From positions 1 through 39,177 of the forward strand of contig JAAYJT010000075.1 in the NCBI GenBank assembly GCA_012522795.1: DNA of 39,177 bases. Reading direction: 5' to 3'. The notes beneath the pieces were generated by a model. The model did no database searches. It had not been told where the DNA came from and saw only the letters and a program-made list of their open reading frames with translations. How positions within the stretch are numbered: the stretch's first letter is position 1; each line of letters opens with the position of its first letter. The position numbers and the translations under genes are program-made. This document shows positions 35,553-39,177 of the stretch, one piece after another. This stretch comes from Bacteroidales bacterium. Lineage in GTDB: Bacteria; Bacteroidota; Bacteroidia; Bacteroidales; JAAYJT01.

Positions 35553-37103
35553 ATGTTCAGTACCAATGACATTGCTTTAATTAAGTTGAAGGGTATAAAT
35601 CCTTTAGTGGTTGAAAAACAGATTGAAAATTTCAAAAATGGGTTCCCGTTTATGCAGCTATTAGCTCCTGCCACAATTCAGCATGGAATACGCAGGTTGA
35701 CTGAAGATGAGGTGAATGCATATTCTCAGAATTATGAAAGTATTATTAAAGGTAGAGAAGTACTAAAATTTGTTCCTGCCTCGGGTGCTGCAAGCCGTAT
35801 GTTTAAATCTCTTTTTGAATTTATTGATGAAATTTCAGCTTCGCCTAAGGATGTTGATTTGCTGAAAGACAAAGGCTTTAACTCACCAGCTTATTTTTTT
35901 GACAATATCAAGGAATTTGCCTTCTATGAAGAACTTAAGGAAGCATTGGAAAAAGATGGGCTTCAGCTTGATGAATTGGTGATGTCAGGTAAATTTTTAG
36001 AAGTATTAAAGAAACTTCTTGATAGTGATGGATTGAACTATGCCAATCTTCCCAAGGCTTTGCTCAGGTTTCACCGCTACAGTGACGAGTCAGGGCGCAC
36101 AGCTCTTGAAGAACACCTTGTAGAAGCAGCTAATTATGCCTGTAATGACCAGGGTATGGCAAGCGTTCATTTCACTGTTTCGCCCGAACATGTTGATGAC
36201 TTTAAAAAACTAGTTGATAAGGTTCAGGCAGTTTATGAAGAACGGTTTGGAGTACGTTATGAAATTGAGTATTCAATTCAGAAACCTTCTACTGATACAA
36301 TTGCTGTTGACTTAAACAATAATCCGTTTAGGGAAACTGATGGAAGTTTGTTGTTTAGACCCGGAGGTCATGGTGCTTTGATTGAAAATCTGAACGATTT
36401 AAATGCGGATATTGTATTCATAAAAAACATTGACAATATTGTACCCGACCGCCTGAAAGAAACAACCTATCTTTATAAAAAAGCCATTGTTTCAATGCTT
36501 GTAGAACTACAGACCGAAGTGTTTGGTATGCTTCAGGCTCTTGAAAATCCTGATATCAGAAAGGAAAGGATCTATGACTTTTCAGTGTTCTGCAATGAAA
36601 TGCTAAATATCAGATTGCCGGATAATTTTAAGCAATTAAAGGATGAAGAGCAGATTGAAATTTTAAAAAAAGTTTTGAACCGTCCTATACGTATCTGTGG
36701 AATGGTGAAAAATGAGGGAGAACCCGGAGGAGGACCTTTCTGGGTAAAGGATGTCGAAGGAAAGATTTTATTACAAATAGTAGAGTCGTCTCAGATAAAT
36801 CTTGCTGACGAATCGCAACTAAAAATAATGCAGGCTTCCACTCATTTTAATCCTGTTGATCTGGTTTGCGGACTAAAGAATTATAGGGGGCACAATTTTA
36901 ATTTACCCGATTTTGTTGATCCTTCCACCGGTTTTATTGCTGAAAAATCAAAAGATGGCCGTAAATTAAAAGCACAGGAACTTCCCGGATTATGGAATGG
37001 AGCTATGGCTGACTGGATTACAATTTTTGTTGAAACACCAATTATTACTTTTAATCCTGTTAAAGTTATTAACGACCTGTTGAGAAAAGAGCATCTGATG
37101 TAA
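35553..37103 (+). CDS. DUF4301 family protein, possibly nucleotidyltransferase-like
   Basis: 516 residues, cytoplasmic, of the length and pattern of the DUF4301 family found mainly in Bacteroidota. Conserved segments: KFVPASGAASRMFKSLF (72-88), NLPKALLRFHRY (165-176) followed by RTALEEHLVEAA (182-193), RPGGHGALIENLNDL (269-283), and FIKNIDNIVPD (289-299). In order and spacing these resemble the glycine-rich loop, the PK-(x)-L-(x)-PF lysine motif, the GHG loop and the NxDN motif of UDP-sugar pyrophosphorylases (GT-A-like fold). That likeness is inferred by eye, not established. No sugar-metabolism gene is adjacent. It probably has its own promoter (-7 candidate at 35510). Confidence 0.85.
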   Translation: MFSTNDIALIKLKGINPLVVEKQIENFKNGFPFMQLLAPATIQHGIRRLTEDEVNAYSQNYESIIKGREVLKFVPASGAASRMFKSLFEFIDEISASPKDVDLLKDKGFNSPAYFFDNIKEFAFYEELKEALEKDGLQLDELVMSGKFLEVLKKLLDSDGLNYANLPKALLRFHRYSDESGRTALEEHLVEAANYACNDQGMASVHFTVSPEHVDDFKKLVDKVQAVYEERFGVRYEIEYSIQKPSTDTIAVDLNNNPFRETDGSLLFRPGGHGALIENLNDLNADIVFIKNIDNIVPDRLKETTYLYKKAIVSMLVELQTEVFGMLQALENPDIRKERIYDFSVFCNEMLNIRLPDNFKQLKDEEQIEILKKVLNRPIRICGMVKNEGEPGGGPFWVKDVEGKILLQIVESSQINLADESQLKIMQASTHFNPVDLVCGLKNYRGHNFNLPDFVDPSTGFIAEKSKDGRKLKAQELPGLWNGAMADWITIFVETPIITFNPVKVINDLLRKEHLM

Positions 37104-37336
37104 CAAGCCTCAATTACAGCTTTTTATCATATTTTACCTGAAATTTTCAAATATTGAATTATAAAACGATCCTTTTGGTTTTAAGTTCTTTATTATTGAT
37201 ATGTTTATATCTCTGAGAATAGGCAGTCTCCGCTCATTACATTCAGGCGGATTGTATTATCAGTTTTGCAAACAAAATATTAAGTATGCTTGTTTGTATC
37301 AATAAGTAAATCAATTAATAAATTAAATATAATATT

Positions 37337-38968
37337 ATGAACAATGCTATTTTTCATTTTGATAATCCTGCGAATGAGCCGGTTAAATCGTATGCACCCG
37401 GTACACCCGAGCGTAAGACTATTTTAGATGAGCTTGACAGGATTAGTTCGGAGGTTATTGATATTCCGTTAATTATCGGAGGTAAGGAAATTCGTACTGG
37501 TGATACAGGTAATGTTGTAATGCCTCATAACCACCAGCACAAACTTGCAGTATATCATAAAGCAGGCGAAAAGGAAATAAAAATGGCTGTAGAAGCTGCT
37601 TTGAAGGCACATAAGGCATGGGCTGAGATTTCATGGATCGAAAGGATTTCAATAACGTTAAAGGTTGCTGAGTTATTGAGAAATAAATACCGTGCGCTTA
37701 TTAATGCTGCCAGTATGCTTGGCCAAAGCAAGAATGTTATGCAGGCAGAAATTGATGCAGCTTGTGAAACCATTGATTTTCTGAATTTTAATGCACATTA
37801 TATTTCAAGAATTTATGAAAATCAGCCACATTCAGAGCCGGGTATCCTAAACCGCATTGAATATCGTCCTATTGAAGGCTTTATTTTTGCAGTTTCTCCG
37901 TTTAATTTTACCTCTATTGCATCTAATCTGAATATGTCGCCGGCGGTAATGGGTAATACTCTTGTCTGGAAACCGGCTACTACTGCTATTTTATCGAATT
38001 ATTACCTTATGAAGATCTTTATGGAAGCCGGTTTACCTGATGGTGTTATCAATTTTATTCCGGGTCAGGGTTCTTTAATAGGTAATATCGTGATGAGTGA
38101 TCCTGATTTTGCCGGATTGCATTTCACCGGTTCAAATCGCACATTTAATCAATTATGGCAGGCAAGTTCAGCCAATTTGCCCAAATATCGTACTTATCCC
38201 AAGATTGTTGGAGAAACGGGCGGAAAGGATTTTGTTTTGGTTCATAATTCTGCCGGAGTTGATGAGGTGGCTACAGCATTGGTTCGAGGTTCCTTTGAAT
38301 TTCAGGGTCAAAAATGCTCTGCGGCTTCACGGGCTTATATTCCTGAATCGTTGTGGCCTGCGATCAAAGAAAGAATGTTGGAAAAACTTTCGCATATAAC
38401 TGTTGGAGATGTAAAGCAGTTCTCAAACTTTATGAACGCAGTAATTGACGAAAATGCTTTTAACAATATCATGGGATATATTAATAAAGCTAAAACTTCA
38501 ACAGATGCAAAAATCCTTCACGGAGGAAATGGAGATAAATCAGTTGGCTATTTTATCGAACCTACTGTTATACAGGTGACTGATCCTCATTTTGTTACAA
38601 TGGAAGAGGAAATATTCGGACCTGTTTTAAGTGTGTTTGTATATAAAGATAAGGATTTTGACAAAACCCTTGAACTGGTTGATAACACCTCGCCTTATGG
38701 ATTAACGGGGTCAATTTTTGCACAGGACAGAAATGAACTTGTTAAAGCTTGCCGTGCGTTGCGGTATTCAGCAGGTAATCTTTATTACAATGATAAACCA
38801 ACAGGTGCAGTTGTAGGACAACAGCCTTTTGGTGGAGCACGTCAATCGGGTACTAACGATAAGGCAGGAAGCTATCTGAACCTGCTGCGATGGATAAGCC
38901 CTCGTACAATTAAGGAAACTTTGATTCCTCCTACCGATTTCCGTTATCCGTTCATGCAGGAAGAATAG
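37337..38968 (+). CDS. pruA: L-glutamate gamma-semialdehyde (1-pyrroline-5-carboxylate) dehydrogenase
   Basis: 543 residues, the length of the stand-alone P5C dehydrogenase group found in eukaryotic mitochondria and Bacteroidota. ALDH features: VSPFNFTS with Asn190 (187-193), GETGGKDF with general base Glu293, nucleophile Cys327 in FQGQKCSAASRAYIP, EEEIFGPVLSVFVY, and the GGARQSGTNDKAGS end. It oxidises glutamate semialdehyde, from proline or ornithine, to glutamate with NAD+. No proline dehydrogenase domain is fused and no putA/prodh gene is next to it. The preceding 233 bp hold only a weak promoter-like pair (TTTTG at 37264, TATGCTTG at 37285). Confidence 0.95.
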   Translation: MNNAIFHFDNPANEPVKSYAPGTPERKTILDELDRISSEVIDIPLIIGGKEIRTGDTGNVVMPHNHQHKLAVYHKAGEKEIKMAVEAALKAHKAWAEISWIERISITLKVAELLRNKYRALINAASMLGQSKNVMQAEIDAACETIDFLNFNAHYISRIYENQPHSEPGILNRIEYRPIEGFIFAVSPFNFTSIASNLNMSPAVMGNTLVWKPATTAILSNYYLMKIFMEAGLPDGVINFIPGQGSLIGNIVMSDPDFAGLHFTGSNRTFNQLWQASSANLPKYRTYPKIVGETGGKDFVLVHNSAGVDEVATALVRGSFEFQGQKCSAASRAYIPESLWPAIKERMLEKLSHITVGDVKQFSNFMNAVIDENAFNNIMGYINKAKTSTDAKILHGGNGDKSVGYFIEPTVIQVTDPHFVTMEEEIFGPVLSVFVYKDKDFDKTLELVDNTSPYGLTGSIFAQDRNELVKACRALRYSAGNLYYNDKPTGAVVGQQPFGGARQSGTNDKAGSYLNLLRWISPRTIKETLIPPTDFRYPFMQEE

Positions 38969-39075
38969 AAAAATTCATTACAATAAATGCTAAACTAAAG
39001 AATAATTTTGAACCTGTTAAGACTGCTGATGTGCGAATAAACCTTATTTCGGCACTTTCAGAAAAGGCTTAAATA

Positions 39076-39107
39076 TTTGATTTATAAATAATTAAGTTGT
39101 ATCTTTG
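39076..39107 (+). promoter_or_regulatory. Strong Bacteroidota promoter at the right edge
   Basis: TTTG (39076-39079), a 20-bp spacer and TATCTTTG (39100-39107) form the best full consensus match in the window. Predicted transcription start is near 39114. Confidence 0.65.
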
Positions 39108-39115
39108 CGGAAACA

Positions 39116-39155
39116 AAACCCCGAAAACGAGCATAAAGTCTCAAAATCGGGGTTT
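39116..39155 (+). other. 5'-proximal stem-loop downstream of the edge promoter
   Basis: AAACCCCGA (39116-39124) pairs perfectly with TCGGGGTTT (39147-39155), loop 22 nt. It begins within a few bases of the predicted transcription start. A possible ATG follows at 39171, cut off by the window end. It could be a leader structure, a small RNA or a terminator of upstream transcription. Confidence 0.5.
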
Positions 39156-39177
39156 CTCAAAAAAAGCGAGATGAAGA

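Noticed and set aside
1-39177. Mobile elements, CRISPR arrays, phage or defence islands
   Set aside because: No transposase, integrase, short regularly spaced repeats or recognised defence gene was seen; gene content looks like ordinary chromosomal backbone.

Overview
The window is a stretch of chromosome from a Bacteroidota bacterium, most likely a Bacteroidia-type organism with a type IX secretion system (T9SS). The base composition is AT-rich. The evidence is a T9SS C-terminal sorting domain on a giant surface protein, families largely confined to this phylum (DUF3078, DUF4301, DUF5686 with a carboxypeptidase-regulatory-like plug, GIN/DUF2807, RprY-like response regulator), no obvious Shine-Dalgarno sequences, and promoter-like TAnnTTTG elements (the Bacteroidota -7 box) in front of several genes. 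No phage, insertion sequence, CRISPR array or rRNA operon was seen. The content is mostly core or housekeeping genes.

Layout. 1-5378 is the 3' part of a very large modular secreted protein whose start lies outside the window. 5665-7101 carries a DUF3078 outer-membrane protein and MscL. 7215-10011 (minus) carries an Uup-like ABC-F ATPase and a RhaD-like class II aldolase. 10336-13980 carries a methionine gamma-lyase-like PLP enzyme and a patatin/POTRA/beta-barrel protein. 14282-18457 has a DUF349 repeat protein nearly abutting aroC, then a YceI-like lipoprotein. 18529-22252 (minus) is a Wzi-like outer-membrane protein and a PglF/WbpM-type nucleotide-sugar dehydratase, a surface-polysaccharide pair. 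22591-24583 holds a MOSC-MogA fusion, an HD-domain hydrolase and a FtsB/DivIC-like division protein. 24660-30359 (minus) holds a DUF5686 outer-membrane protein, a MazG-like pyrophosphohydrolase, an RprY-like regulator and a long-chain acyl-CoA synthetase. 30789-34081 is an ECF sigma factor, a membrane anti-sigma-like protein and a GIN-domain/beta-barrel protein, apparently one operon. YebC follows, then two tRNA-Leu genes on the minus strand (anticodons CAG and GAG). The window closes with a DUF4301 protein, a PruA-type dehydrogenase and, at the right edge, a strong promoter followed by a stem-loop.

Themes. Many genes concern the envelope: secretion and adhesion, outer-membrane barrels, surface polysaccharide, an osmotic safety valve, and a sigma/anti-sigma circuit with an envelope target. 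The items most worth a second look are the resemblance of DUF4301 to UDP-sugar pyrophosphorylases, the sigma/duplicated anti-sigma/GIN-barrel operon and the repeat cluster upstream of it, the paired inverted repeats in the rhaD-like/PLP gene gap, the hairpin between the two tRNA-Leu genes, and the promoter-hairpin at the right end. Several start codons were moved from upstream TTG or GTG codons to nearby ATG codons.
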